A stretch of DNA of 64,000 nucleotides from UBA7434 sp042090785 (GTDB taxonomy: Bacteria; Pseudomonadota; Gammaproteobacteria; Pseudomonadales; UBA7434): contig JBELIP010000004.1 in NCBI GenBank assembly GCA_042090785.1, positions 55,593-119,592 on the forward strand, read 5' to 3'. The position numbers and the translations under genes are program-made. The notes under the pieces were generated by a model. The model did no database searches. It was not told the origin of the DNA and was given only the letters and a program-made list of their open reading frames with translations. Within the stretch, counting starts at the first letter, position 1. Each line of letters begins with the position of its first letter. Positions 27,824 through 35,801 of this stretch are shown piece by piece.

Positions 27824-29155
27824 ATGATCAGTTGGGATGAATACCAAGAAGAAGGCGCAGTTGCAGAAGCAACACCAGCACCGGTTGTAGAAGCTGCACA
27901 AACAGCGCTTCAAGAAACGGCAGCAGAAGTGCAAGCAGCGCCATTAGAGCCAGCAATCGAAGCATTGGTTAACGCCGCCGCCGAAACTGCAGCACCCGTT
28001 AATGACACACTTGATCGCACTGCCTTTGAAAACAAGACAGACGAAAACCCTGCCATTGCAGAAAACATTGCTAACGCTGCTAATGTTATTGCCAATATGG
28101 ATGTATCTGCCGGACTCGAAGAGCTCGAAACAAGCGGACAGCGTATTCAAGTTGACCAAAAGCGCATGATTAATTGCCGCGCCGATTTAAACCAGCTTGT
28201 GCCCTTTAAATATGACTGGGCTTGGCAGAAATACTTGGATGGCTGTGCCAACCATTGGATGCCGCAAGAAGTTAATATGAATGCGGATATCTCTTTGTGG
28301 AAAAGCGAAGATGGCCTAAGCGAAGACGAGCGTTTAATTGTTATGCGCTCACTGGGTTACTTCTCGACCGCTGATTCATTAGTGGCTAACAACTTAGCTC
28401 TAGCGATTTATCGTTTAATTACTAACCCAGAATGTCGTCAGTATATTTTGCGTCAAGCGTTTGAAGAAGCCATTCACACCCACGCTTACCAATACTGTAT
28501 TGAATCGTTAGGCATGGACGAAGGTGAAGTCTTTAACATGTATCGCGAAGTGCCATCAGTGGCTAAAAAAGCGTCTTGGAGCTTAAGCAAAACGCATTCA
28601 CTCTGTGACCCCTCATTCACCACCGGCACACCAGAAACCGACCAAGAGTTACTGCGTAACTTAGTTGGCTTCTACGCCGTTACAGAAGGTATTTTCTTCT
28701 ACTGTGGTTTTACCCAAATCTTGTCTATGGGTCGCCGTAATAAAATGACCGGGGTTGCTGAGCAATTCCAGTACATCTTACGTGATGAATCAATGCACCT
28801 TAACTTTGGTATTGATGTTATCAACCAAATTAAGCTAGAAAACCCGCATTTGTGGTCAGAAGAGTTCCAAGAAGAAGTCATTCAAATGATTTTAGAAGGT
28901 ACGCAAATTGAAATTGAATACGCGCGTGACACTATGCCTCGCGGCGTACTAGGCATGAATGCCAAAATGATGGAAGGCTACTTGCAATTTATTGCTAACC
29001 GTCGCCTTGCTCAACTCGGCTTACCTGAGCAGTATCCAGGTGCGCAGAACCCGTTCCCGTGGATGTCAGAGATCATGGACTTGCGCAAAGAGAAAAACTT
29101 CTTTGAAACGCGCGTTATTGAATATCAAACAGGTGGTGCATTAACTTGGGATTAG
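27824..29155 (+). CDS. nrdB: Class Ia ribonucleotide reductase, small subunit
   Basis: NrdB holds the di-iron tyrosyl radical used by NrdA. At 443 residues it is longer than E. coli NrdB (376) because of an Ala/Glu-rich N-terminal extension of about 110 residues of low complexity. Core features include GYFSTADSLVANNL, the iron ligands and radical-Tyr segment FEEAIHTHAYQYCIESL near 214, and YILRDESMHLNFG. The C-terminal tail that docks on NrdA is present. It lies 144 bp after nrdA with AAGAGGAAA before the ATG, in one operon. Confidence 0.96.
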   Translation: MISWDEYQEEGAVAEATPAPVVEAAQTALQETAAEVQAAPLEPAIEALVNAAAETAAPVNDTLDRTAFENKTDENPAIAENIANAANVIANMDVSAGLEELETSGQRIQVDQKRMINCRADLNQLVPFKYDWAWQKYLDGCANHWMPQEVNMNADISLWKSEDGLSEDERLIVMRSLGYFSTADSLVANNLALAIYRLITNPECRQYILRQAFEEAIHTHAYQYCIESLGMDEGEVFNMYREVPSVAKKASWSLSKTHSLCDPSFTTGTPETDQELLRNLVGFYAVTEGIFFYCGFTQILSMGRRNKMTGVAEQFQYILRDESMHLNFGIDVINQIKLENPHLWSEEFQEEVIQMILEGTQIEIEYARDTMPRGVLGMNAKMMEGYLQFIANRRLAQLGLPEQYPGAQNPFPWMSEIMDLRKEKNFFETRVIEYQTGGALTWD

Positions 29156-29179
29156 TTCTTTGATTCCAACACTGTGTTC

Positions 29180-29217
29180 GCACAAAAAAGGACAGCCGAG
29201 GCTGTCCTTTTTTGTGC
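29180..29217. terminator. Bidirectional terminator between nrdB and the lipoprotein gene
   Basis: The perfect 18-base arms GCACAAAAAAGGACAGCC and GGCTGTCCTTTTTTGTGC serve both convergent transcripts. Confidence 0.93.
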
Positions 29218-29232
29218 GCAATGAAAATAGAC

Positions 29233-29790
29233 TTAATTAGAGAATTTAAGACCAATGGATCGCGACACACTTTGGCCACCATCCATAGTATGTCTTAAAC
29301 CAGCAGTATCCATATACCAATCATTAGCCACTTTGCGAACGTTAACGCGCAAATGCATTGTCTCATCACGAGAGTAACCAAATGCCGACTGATAAAGAAA
29401 AGGCCCCTTACAGCTAACTAAAATACGTTTAGGTGATTCTTTTATAATGGCTATTTCATCACAGCTACCGGCTTTAAGCGCCCTAAAGGAAGCCGTATAA
29501 ACCAACTTATGCCAGCCCTGCGTTGCAGCTATTCTTTTTTGTCCCGCCGCTGAGTAAAAGGCTTTTATTTCATCATCAAACTTGCTGTCGCTGGTAATGG
29601 CTTTTTGAAAATCCAAAAAAACCTTCATACCGGGATGATCCGCATCTTCTGGCTTAACAAAGCGATCATCTACTGTGGCGCAGGAATATAAAAATAAAAC
29701 AGACAACACTACAGCACAATTTTTTATCATGGCTTTTTTTATCATAACCTTTTTTATCATAACCTTTTTTATCATAACCTTTTTTATCAT
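29233..29790 (-). CDS. Putative lipoprotein with repeat-expanded N terminus
   Basis: From the ATG at 29790 the product has 185 residues. It begins with four MIKKV/MIKKA copies, then MIKNCAVVLSVLFLYSC, a signal peptide with lipobox LYSC. Five in-phase ATGs spaced 15 bp apart are possible starts; the first follows AAAGAGGTT, the best Shine-Dalgarno, and the last (29730) gives a normal-length signal. The mature domain (FLDFQKAIT..., SCDEIAIIKESPKRILVSCKG, VRKVANDWYMDTAGL) was not assigned to a family. The envelope location is inferred from the lipobox. Confidence 0.7.
   Translation of the reverse strand: MIKKVMIKKVMIKKVMIKKAMIKNCAVVLSVLFLYSCATVDDRFVKPEDADHPGMKVFLDFQKAITSDSKFDDEIKAFYSAAGQKRIAATQGWHKLVYTASFRALKAGSCDEIAIIKESPKRILVSCKGPFLYQSAFGYSRDETMHLRVNVRKVANDWYMDTAGLRHTMDGGQSVSRSIGLKFSN
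29731..29790 (-). repeat. Four 15-bp tandem repeats carrying SD and start codon
   Basis: Each unit reads ATGATAAAAAAGGTT or a close variant, so each contains a start codon followed by an AAGG element placed just before the next ATG. Fifteen bases keep the frame. Confidence 0.93.
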
Positions 29791-29828
29791 AACCTCTTTA
29801 TCCAAATATTAATAGGATATTAACATCA

Positions 29829-30533
29829 TTAACTTCTGTTAGGCGCAAACTTTAACGAATCCGGAAAGCCCACCCTGTCACTACCAACCACTGCCGACCA
29901 ACTAACAATTGCATATTTAACCCCCTTCTTAATAGGTAAGGATTCATGCACATAGCGATGGGTAGACGGGAAGAACACCAAATCACCTGCAACTGGCTGA
30001 TAGGTATAATTCAAATGATTAAAATGCAGACCGCCGCCTTTATATTTATCGTTAAGATAAATCAATAAACTGACATCACGGTCAAAAGATTTTACCCATT
30101 GATTAGATTGCGGGTCGAGAACCTCACTATCGGCATGGCTTTTATATAAACCACCGGGTTGATAACGCAATAACTGTGGCGCTTCAAAAAATTCAATTTG
30201 CTGATGAATAACGGGCTCAATACATTGCACAATAGCGCGATTCATCCAACTGACAACTAAATCCTTATGCTCCAACATATCGACAGACTGGGTCACTCGG
30301 TCAGGATCTCTTTTTTGTACAACTTGACCCTGCTCCTGTGAGCGCTCTTCATCTTTTAAGGTAAGCCATACACGCTGTTGCTGCTCAGCTAAGCGAATCA
30401 TTTTTTTACATTCAGACTTAGAAAACACACCTGAATAAATATGCACACCCACAGGAGCTGTCCGATTGGGTGAAGGGTTGCCACAACAATCAGTGAATTT
30501 TTTTCCACTTAGGCAATAACATAATATACTCAA
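29829..30533 (-). CDS. 2-oxoglutarate/Fe(II) oxygenase (prolyl-4-hydroxylase type) with N-terminal SEC-C-like motif
   Basis: The 234-residue product begins CYCLSGKKFTDCCG, the Cys pattern of the metal-binding SEC-C motif (residues 5-18). The oxygenase domain follows: the iron ligands HAD (in YKSHADSEVLDP) and the distal His in HRYVHESLPIKKGVKYAIVSW, with the Lys/Arg that binds 2-oxoglutarate. LLIYLNDKYKGGGLHF and GDLVFFPS are typical of P4H-like enzymes. The substrate is unknown. Its start lies 13 bp after the DegT aminotransferase stop on the same strand, so the two are probably co-transcribed. Confidence 0.85.
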   Translation of the reverse strand: MSILCYCLSGKKFTDCCGNPSPNRTAPVGVHIYSGVFSKSECKKMIRLAEQQQRVWLTLKDEERSQEQGQVVQKRDPDRVTQSVDMLEHKDLVVSWMNRAIVQCIEPVIHQQIEFFEAPQLLRYQPGGLYKSHADSEVLDPQSNQWVKSFDRDVSLLIYLNDKYKGGGLHFNHLNYTYQPVAGDLVFFPSTHRYVHESLPIKKGVKYAIVSWSAVVGSDRVGFPDSLKFAPNRS

Positions 30534-30546
30534 AAGACGTTAATCC

Positions 30547-31644
30547 TTAACTGTAAAAACGTTTAATACAGTGACAAACATAATCAATAGTGTCATCACT
30601 TAACTGTACCGCAGAGGGTAACCAAAGACCACTATCACCCATTAAATTCGAAATAGGATGCTCGCCATCTACATTATATGCAGGCTGTTTATTGATGGGC
30701 GGATACATAACACGCGTACCAACATTCTGGTTTTTAAGAAAAGCCATTAATGGGTCTCTAGACTCGGCGATAACATCAATAAACCATGGCGTGGTATGCG
30801 TTAAGTCTTGCGCAAAAAATGTAATTTGTTCAACAGTAGCTAACTGATCTTGATACCGTTGATAAATTTCTTTTTTACGCTCTACACGCCAAGGCAATTT
30901 TTTCATTTGCTCGATACCAATACATGCTTGTATATCAGTAAATTTAAAGTTCAAACCCAAACTCTCATGGTAATCATTACCACCACCGCTGCGACCAAAA
31001 TCTTTTAACTTACGTACCTTATCGGCAATAACATCATCATTTGTAACAACACAGCCGCCCTGCCCAGTTGAAATAATTTTTGGCGCCGAAAATGAAAAAC
31101 TTCCCGCCACTCCAGCCGTTCCAATATGTCGTCCATCGGGGTAACGTGAACCTAACGATTGTGCGGCATCTTCTAATAACTGCAAATTATGTTCTGCAGC
31201 TAAATGCTCAAAAGCATCAATACCCACTAATGGATAACGACCATTGGCTGACATAAACATAATAGCCTTGGTCTTATCGGTAATGGCCTCACGCACACAA
31301 GCAATATCTAAACATAAAGTAGCAGCCTCAACATCAACAAATATTGGCTCAATACCAAACATTTTTAGCGAATTCGCTGTCGCTATCATTGTGTAGTTAG
31401 GCACAATTACCTCATCACCTGCCTGCAAACCACAGGCCAACGCGGCTAAGGAAAGACTAATGGTGCCGTTATTCACTACAATGCAATGCTTAGCGCCCAC
31501 ATACTCCGCTATTTTATTTTCAAATACTTCGGTCTGCTTAAATTCGGTGACAAAGCCACCGCCATCCATATATTCACTTAGCGATTGTTTTTCTTCGTCA
31601 CCGAACCATGGCTGCATTTGCATGATAAATTCGCGATTGTTCAT
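30547..31644 (-). CDS. DegT/DnrJ/EryC1/StrS family aminotransferase
   Basis: The 365-residue PLP enzyme is of the sugar-aminotransferase fold. The motif VVNNGTISLSLAALACGLQAGDEVIVPNYTMIATA is typical, as are EDAAQSLGSRYPDGRHIGTAG and SFSAPKIISTGQGGCVVTND with the PLP lysine (SAPK). Such enzymes add an amino group to a nucleotide-linked keto-sugar for surface glycans or antibiotics. No other sugar-nucleotide genes adjoin it, so the product is open. A start at M8 (31623) is also possible. Confidence 0.88.
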   Translation of the reverse strand: MNNREFIMQMQPWFGDEEKQSLSEYMDGGGFVTEFKQTEVFENKIAEYVGAKHCIVVNNGTISLSLAALACGLQAGDEVIVPNYTMIATANSLKMFGIEPIFVDVEAATLCLDIACVREAITDKTKAIMFMSANGRYPLVGIDAFEHLAAEHNLQLLEDAAQSLGSRYPDGRHIGTAGVAGSFSFSAPKIISTGQGGCVVTNDDVIADKVRKLKDFGRSGGGNDYHESLGLNFKFTDIQACIGIEQMKKLPWRVERKKEIYQRYQDQLATVEQITFFAQDLTHTTPWFIDVIAESRDPLMAFLKNQNVGTRVMYPPINKQPAYNVDGEHPISNLMGDSGLWLPSAVQLSDDTIDYVCHCIKRFYS

Positions 31645-32184
31645 AAATTACCTAAATATTGACTAAACAAGTTAACTGAATTTTTATTAAACAAACTGGT
31701 ATGCCTTTTTTTGCAACCTAACGACCTTACTTAACGAAAGTGTAATAGCTATAGTAAATCGCTTAGTTTAATAATGAGATCGTCTAAGTTAACCCTATTA
31801 TAAAAATGAATAATGCTAGAAAGAATAGCACAGACCGCATTTTTCTCGCATTTAAAGCCATTATCTGGCGTTTAAATGTATTGCTCGCGTTTAAAGATAT
31901 TAGCTAGTACTGAAATAACATGACTTTATATCAAGCAAAACTGGGTGTAACAAACATACGGCTATTTATTGATGCACTTAGCTGCCAATAAGTACTAGAC
32001 GTTAGATGAATGGATCCTTAAATGCGATAAAAGCCCGATAAAAAACACAAAACAACAATGAATAATGTAAAATCAATAGCTAGTCTTTAAATAGTAACAC
32101 TTTAAAACCGAGCCAAGGGCTGCATTACAAGCCACGAGTCAGCCAAACACTATGACTGAACACCATAAATAAAAGAGAAAAAAT
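31645..32184. other. AT-rich intergenic region
   Basis: These 540 bases separate the divergent aminotransferase and cold-shock genes. No ORF or RNA gene was recognised. Near 31857-31903 a GC(A/G)TTTAAA element occurs three times, about 20-25 bp apart, which could be a binding-site array or chance in AT-rich DNA. Confidence 0.5.
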
Positions 32185-32601
32185 ATGCCTTTATTCTACC
32201 GCCTACTTATTTGCATCGTTGTTGCAACACCACTATCTGCTGTTTATACCGGCTGGGTACACGACAACACCATTAACTACCTATTTAATACAGATGCTGC
32301 CATTGCCTTTTCAAGCACCGCAATACTCTGCATACTATTAAGCCAAATAAACTTTAGCGGCGCGTCGTTTCGCTTACCACGCATGCGTAAAGCCGCCGAA
32401 GGTAGAGAAATTGGCACGGTTAAGTGGTTTAGCGGCAGTAAAGGCTTTGGCTTTATTACCCGCGATAACGGCGAAGAAATTTTTGTACACTTTCGCTCTA
32501 TGCAAAAAGACAGCAAACGCCTTGGGCCTGGTCTCGATGTTGAATACGCTGTCATTGATGGCGACAAAGGGCCAGAAGCTGCTGATGTGATTGTTGTATA
32601 A
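32185..32601 (+). CDS. Membrane-linked cold-shock-domain protein
   Basis: The 138-residue product starts with two hydrophobic segments (about residues 3-22 and 36-54) joined by a polar loop, then a basic linker (RLPRMRKAAEGREI), then a complete cold-shock domain: GTVKWFSGSKGFGFITRDNGEEIFVHFRSM with RNP-1 KGFGFI and RNP-2 IFVHF. Cold-shock domains bind single-stranded nucleic acid. Here it would hang in the cytoplasm from the inner membrane. Free CspA-type proteins are about 70 residues, so the membrane part is an addition. The role is unknown. Confidence 0.85.
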   Translation: MPLFYRLLICIVVATPLSAVYTGWVHDNTINYLFNTDAAIAFSSTAILCILLSQINFSGASFRLPRMRKAAEGREIGTVKWFSGSKGFGFITRDNGEEIFVHFRSMQKDSKRLGPGLDVEYAVIDGDKGPEAADVIVV

Positions 32602-32834
32602 GCTTTAGCTTTACTACACTAACAAACCTTTCGCGACGGCCGCTAGGTCGTCGCAACGCGACGTCAATGTAATCTCAATAAAACATCAATGAAACTCTCC
32701 ATTAGTATTTTATTCTTAATCAGTACAAGCAAAATACGCCGCATTGCGTCTTATGCTTTTATTGACACCCTCTTAGCAATAAAATACCTTTAGACTTAAT
32801 CAATAATTATTCAATTTGTACAAAAGGTAATCAC

Positions 32835-33182
32835 TTGAGATCAAATCGCGTTTATAGCACCGACCAAGGCCGCATTTGTCCATCGTGTGACCAAGCCAAA
32901 GATAACTGTCGCTGTAAAACCGCTGTAATGCCCAGTAAAAGTGACGGCATCATTCGTATACGTCGAGAGACTAAAGGCCGTAAAGGCGCTGGGGTGACCA
33001 TTATTGATGGTTTAGCATTAGAAGCTAGCGAATTAAAGAAATTGGTCAAGAAGATTAAACAAAGCTGTTCGAGTGGCGGTGCTATTAAAGAGGGTAGTGT
33101 TGAAATTCAAGGCGAGCATCGTGAAGGCATTAAAGCATTACTAGAAAAAGCGGGCTATACCGTTAAATTATCGGGTGGTTAA
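32835..33182 (+). CDS. yciH: SUI1/eIF1-like translation factor (YciH family)
   Basis: The 115-residue protein has an N-terminal Cys cluster (ICPSCDQAKDNCRCK) and a C-terminal SUI1 domain: IRIRRETKGRKGAGVTIIDGL, then LKKLVKKIKQSCSSGGAIKEGSVEIQGEH. YciH of E. coli is the bacterial relative of eIF1 and can affect initiation fidelity under stress. The start codon is TTG or an adjacent alternative near 32835 and the exact start is uncertain. It is followed by a strong terminator. Confidence 0.88.
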   Translation: MRSNRVYSTDQGRICPSCDQAKDNCRCKTAVMPSKSDGIIRIRRETKGRKGAGVTIIDGLALEASELKKLVKKIKQSCSSGGAIKEGSVEIQGEHREGIKALLEKAGYTVKLSGG

Positions 33183-33216
33183 TTAATCAACATATGGCTC
33201 CTTGAAAAAAATCCAT

Positions 33217-33246
33217 AAAAAAAGGCCTGCTAATGCAGGCCTTTTT
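33217..33246. terminator. Terminator between yciH and the porin gene
   Basis: TAAAAAAGGCCTGC-TAAT-GCAGGCCTTTTT is a perfect stem placed between two convergent genes. Confidence 0.9.
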
Positions 33247-33275
33247 CTTAACTCAGTTTATCTGTTTAGATAATC

Positions 33276-33905
33276 TTATAAATCAAACGATTTGCTAAGA
33301 TCTAAAACGATGTAACCGTCGTTGCCATTGTCGCTATCAACACCGAATTGACCGCCAATAGTTAGCGCAGCAGTTAAACCAGCAACATCAGCTGAAGTAG
33401 ATACTTCAACCCAGTTGTAGTCAGCATTATCTGCGTCTGAATCAACTTGACCAACTAAAAGGTTTACGTTGCCAACATTGTAGTTAGCAGTAATAACAGA
33501 AGAATCTGCAGTATCGTCACCAGCAGCATCTTCACCAGAAACGTCAGCGTAGCTTAAGCCAAGACCAGCAAAAGTAAGCGCTAAAGTAAGGTCAGTTTCG
33601 TTGTTATCACCCTGCCAGCTGTATGAGTAGTTAGTGTAGCTAACGTCAACACCTACATCACCAACAGTTGTTGCATAACCAACATAAATATCACGCTCAA
33701 GCGCTGAATTCATATCAATAGCCCAAACACCTGCGTAAAAACCGCCTGCTGAGTAATCGATAGAAGCGTATGCTGAACTTTCGTTTAACTGAACACCACG
33801 GAAGTAGTAATCAGATACTGCACCGCCAGTAAGGCTAACTTCTGCTTGTGCTAATGTTGCTGATGCTAATGATGCAACTGCAATTGCTTTAAATAAAGTT
33901 TTCAT
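33276..33905 (-). CDS. TorF-family putative porin
   Basis: The 209-residue outer-membrane protein has a signal peptide (MKTLFKAIAVASLASATLAQA) and the family start VSLTGGAVSDYYFRGVQLNES. Alternating beta-strand patterns such as ASIDYSAGGFYAGVWAID and GVDVSYTNYSYSW follow, rich in Tyr/Trp. It ends in Phe-Asp-Leu, near the usual aromatic end for BAM assembly. The protein is acidic, with a D-rich loop (SGEDAAGDDTADSS). The substrate is unknown. Confidence 0.82.
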   Translation of the reverse strand: MKTLFKAIAVASLASATLAQAEVSLTGGAVSDYYFRGVQLNESSAYASIDYSAGGFYAGVWAIDMNSALERDIYVGYATTVGDVGVDVSYTNYSYSWQGDNNETDLTLALTFAGLGLSYADVSGEDAAGDDTADSSVITANYNVGNVNLLVGQVDSDADNADYNWVEVSTSADVAGLTAALTIGGQFGVDSDNGNDGYIVLDLSKSFDL

Positions 33906-34300
33906 AGTGGATGCTCCGTAAATCTTGTTTTAATTAAGTTTGTATAACAGTAAAAGAACTTTTATATGCTTTCGTTCTGGTTAACAGATTAGGTAATGAA
34001 CGCTCTAACGGCCAGACTTAATCGCGTTTAAAATTTACATTTAGTATTTTTAAACGCAAGAAACTTGCAAAAGTTACAGATTATAGGGATTTAACGTTAA
34101 ATATGATTAAACGATGATCGCTTTTTGTAATAACAGCTTATAACTTAATCAATTAGGTGCATTTATAACGATTTTTATTATTCAGAAAATAAGCACTAGG
34201 TACTTGAAAATAAAATAAAAATAGATTTAAAAAATATTGAACAAGGCAACACCTAAACAACAGTTTATTTATTAAACTCATCAACAGTAAACTCTAACGA
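33906..34300. other. Intergenic region upstream of the porin gene
   Basis: These 395 bases lie between the porin start and the flrC stop, both on the minus strand. They must hold the porin promoter and the end of the flr transcript. The sequence is very AT-rich; no clear hairpin terminator was seen. Confidence 0.5.
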
Positions 34301-35791
34301 TTAAGATATGCTTAACCCATTTTCACGCATCTTAGCCATTTTATAACGCAGCGTTCGCGGGCTAATACCTAGTTTTTCTGCTGCTTGTTTTTTTGAACCA
34401 CCAGCATCATTTAACGCAGTAATAATAATTTCATACTCGCGTTGCTTTAAATCAGCACTGTAATTAACCGTCACTTCTTCTGATACTGCTTCACTCTGGT
34501 TATTACTTATAAGATCCTGATGACTATTAATATCTTGTTGCTGGCTATTAATAGACGGCTGAAGGCTTTTATTAATAGAAGGCTGAAGGCTTTTGTTGAT
34601 AGATGGCTGAAGGCTCTGATCAAATAACAAATCATTAGGATAAATAGTATCGCCCGCTTGCAATATTAAAGCGCGCTGCACAATGTTATCTAATTCGCGT
34701 ACATTGCCAGGCCACGCATAAGTGAGTAAGCATTGCTCGGCCTCTGAAGAAAAACCTACCTGACCACGACCCATTTTTTGTGCATGCTGTGATAATAAAT
34801 ATTCTGCTAAGGGAATAACATCATCTAAACGCTCTCGCAGCGCAGGCCAGCGCACAGGAAATACACTTAAACGGTAAAATAAGTCTTCCCTAAAATTTCC
34901 TTCGCTAACACAGTGCTTAAGGTCTCGATTAGTCGTGGCAATAATCCTGACATCTAACGCAATAACTTTGCGACCACCCACACGTTCAACTTCTCGCTCT
35001 TGCAAAACTCGTAACAATTTAGCCTGCAAAGATAAGTCCATTTCGGACACTTCATCTAATAATAAAGTACCACCATTCGCTTGCTCAAATTTTCCTGGCG
35101 CCGATTGATGCGCGCCGGTAAAAGCACCTTTTTCATGACCGAACAAAGTTGCTTCAAGCATTGTCTCAGGAATTGCTGCGCAGTTAATTGCAATAAAAGG
35201 TGCAGCTTTACGAGTGGAGTGAGTATGAATATAACGAGCAATAACTTCTTTACCGGTACCTGACTCACCAGAAATCAAAACGGTGGAATCAGTCATTGCT
35301 ACACGCTTAGCCATTTGAAATAAATCACGACTTACTTGCGAAGCAATAACAGGACCGTCGTTTTCTGATAATTGCCCAACCGTGTAACGACGTACTAAAT
35401 CGATTAAGGTACTAGGATCAAACGGTTTAACAAGGTAATCAACCGCACCAGATTGAATAGCACTCACAGAGCGATCGATACTGGCATAGGCAGTAATTAA
35501 TAGCACCGGTAAAAAAGGATAATTTTTTTTAATCGCATCTAATAGCTGATGACCGTCCATGCCGCCCATATTGACATCCGAGATCACCATATCGAAACGC
35601 TGTTGATTCAGGCTCTCTAGTGCCTGCTCACCTGAATCGGCAGCCACGGCATTTAAACCCGATAATTCAAGCGTGTCGACAATAGCTTCTTGTAAGGCAA
35701 GATCGTCTTCAACCACTAAGATGGTGGTTAGTGTTTTGGTAGCTGATAGCGTGGCATCATTACTATCAATACATTCTACTGATGCGCTCAT
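34301..35791 (-). CDS. flrC: Sigma-54-dependent flagellar response regulator
   Basis: FlrC (FleR) activates mid-class flagellar genes with sigma-54 after phosphorylation by FlrB. The 496-residue protein has a receiver domain with phospho-Asp D72 (VISDVNMGGMDG), an AAA+ domain with Walker A GESGTGKE near 175 and the sigma-54 contact loop GAFTGA near 227, and a C-terminal Fis-type helix-turn-helix (KKQAAEKLGISPRTLRYKM). Between AAA+ and HTH sits a low-complexity linker with three SLQPSINK copies. It is 10 bp after flrB. Confidence 0.95.
   Translation of the reverse strand: MSASVECIDSNDATLSATKTLTTILVVEDDLALQEAIVDTLELSGLNAVAADSGEQALESLNQQRFDMVISDVNMGGMDGHQLLDAIKKNYPFLPVLLITAYASIDRSVSAIQSGAVDYLVKPFDPSTLIDLVRRYTVGQLSENDGPVIASQVSRDLFQMAKRVAMTDSTVLISGESGTGKEVIARYIHTHSTRKAAPFIAINCAAIPETMLEATLFGHEKGAFTGAHQSAPGKFEQANGGTLLLDEVSEMDLSLQAKLLRVLQEREVERVGGRKVIALDVRIIATTNRDLKHCVSEGNFREDLFYRLSVFPVRWPALRERLDDVIPLAEYLLSQHAQKMGRGQVGFSSEAEQCLLTYAWPGNVRELDNIVQRALILQAGDTIYPNDLLFDQSLQPSINKSLQPSINKSLQPSINSQQQDINSHQDLISNNQSEAVSEEVTVNYSADLKQREYEIIITALNDAGGSKKQAAEKLGISPRTLRYKMAKMRENGLSIS
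34553..34618 (-). repeat. 24-bp in-frame tandem repeat inside flrC
   Basis: Three copies of a 24-bp unit encode SLQPSINK, SLQPSINK and SLQPSINS in the linker before the DNA-binding domain. They differ only by a few bases, so the expansion looks recent. Confidence 0.92.
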
Positions 35792-35801
35792 AAGGTATTC
35801 T

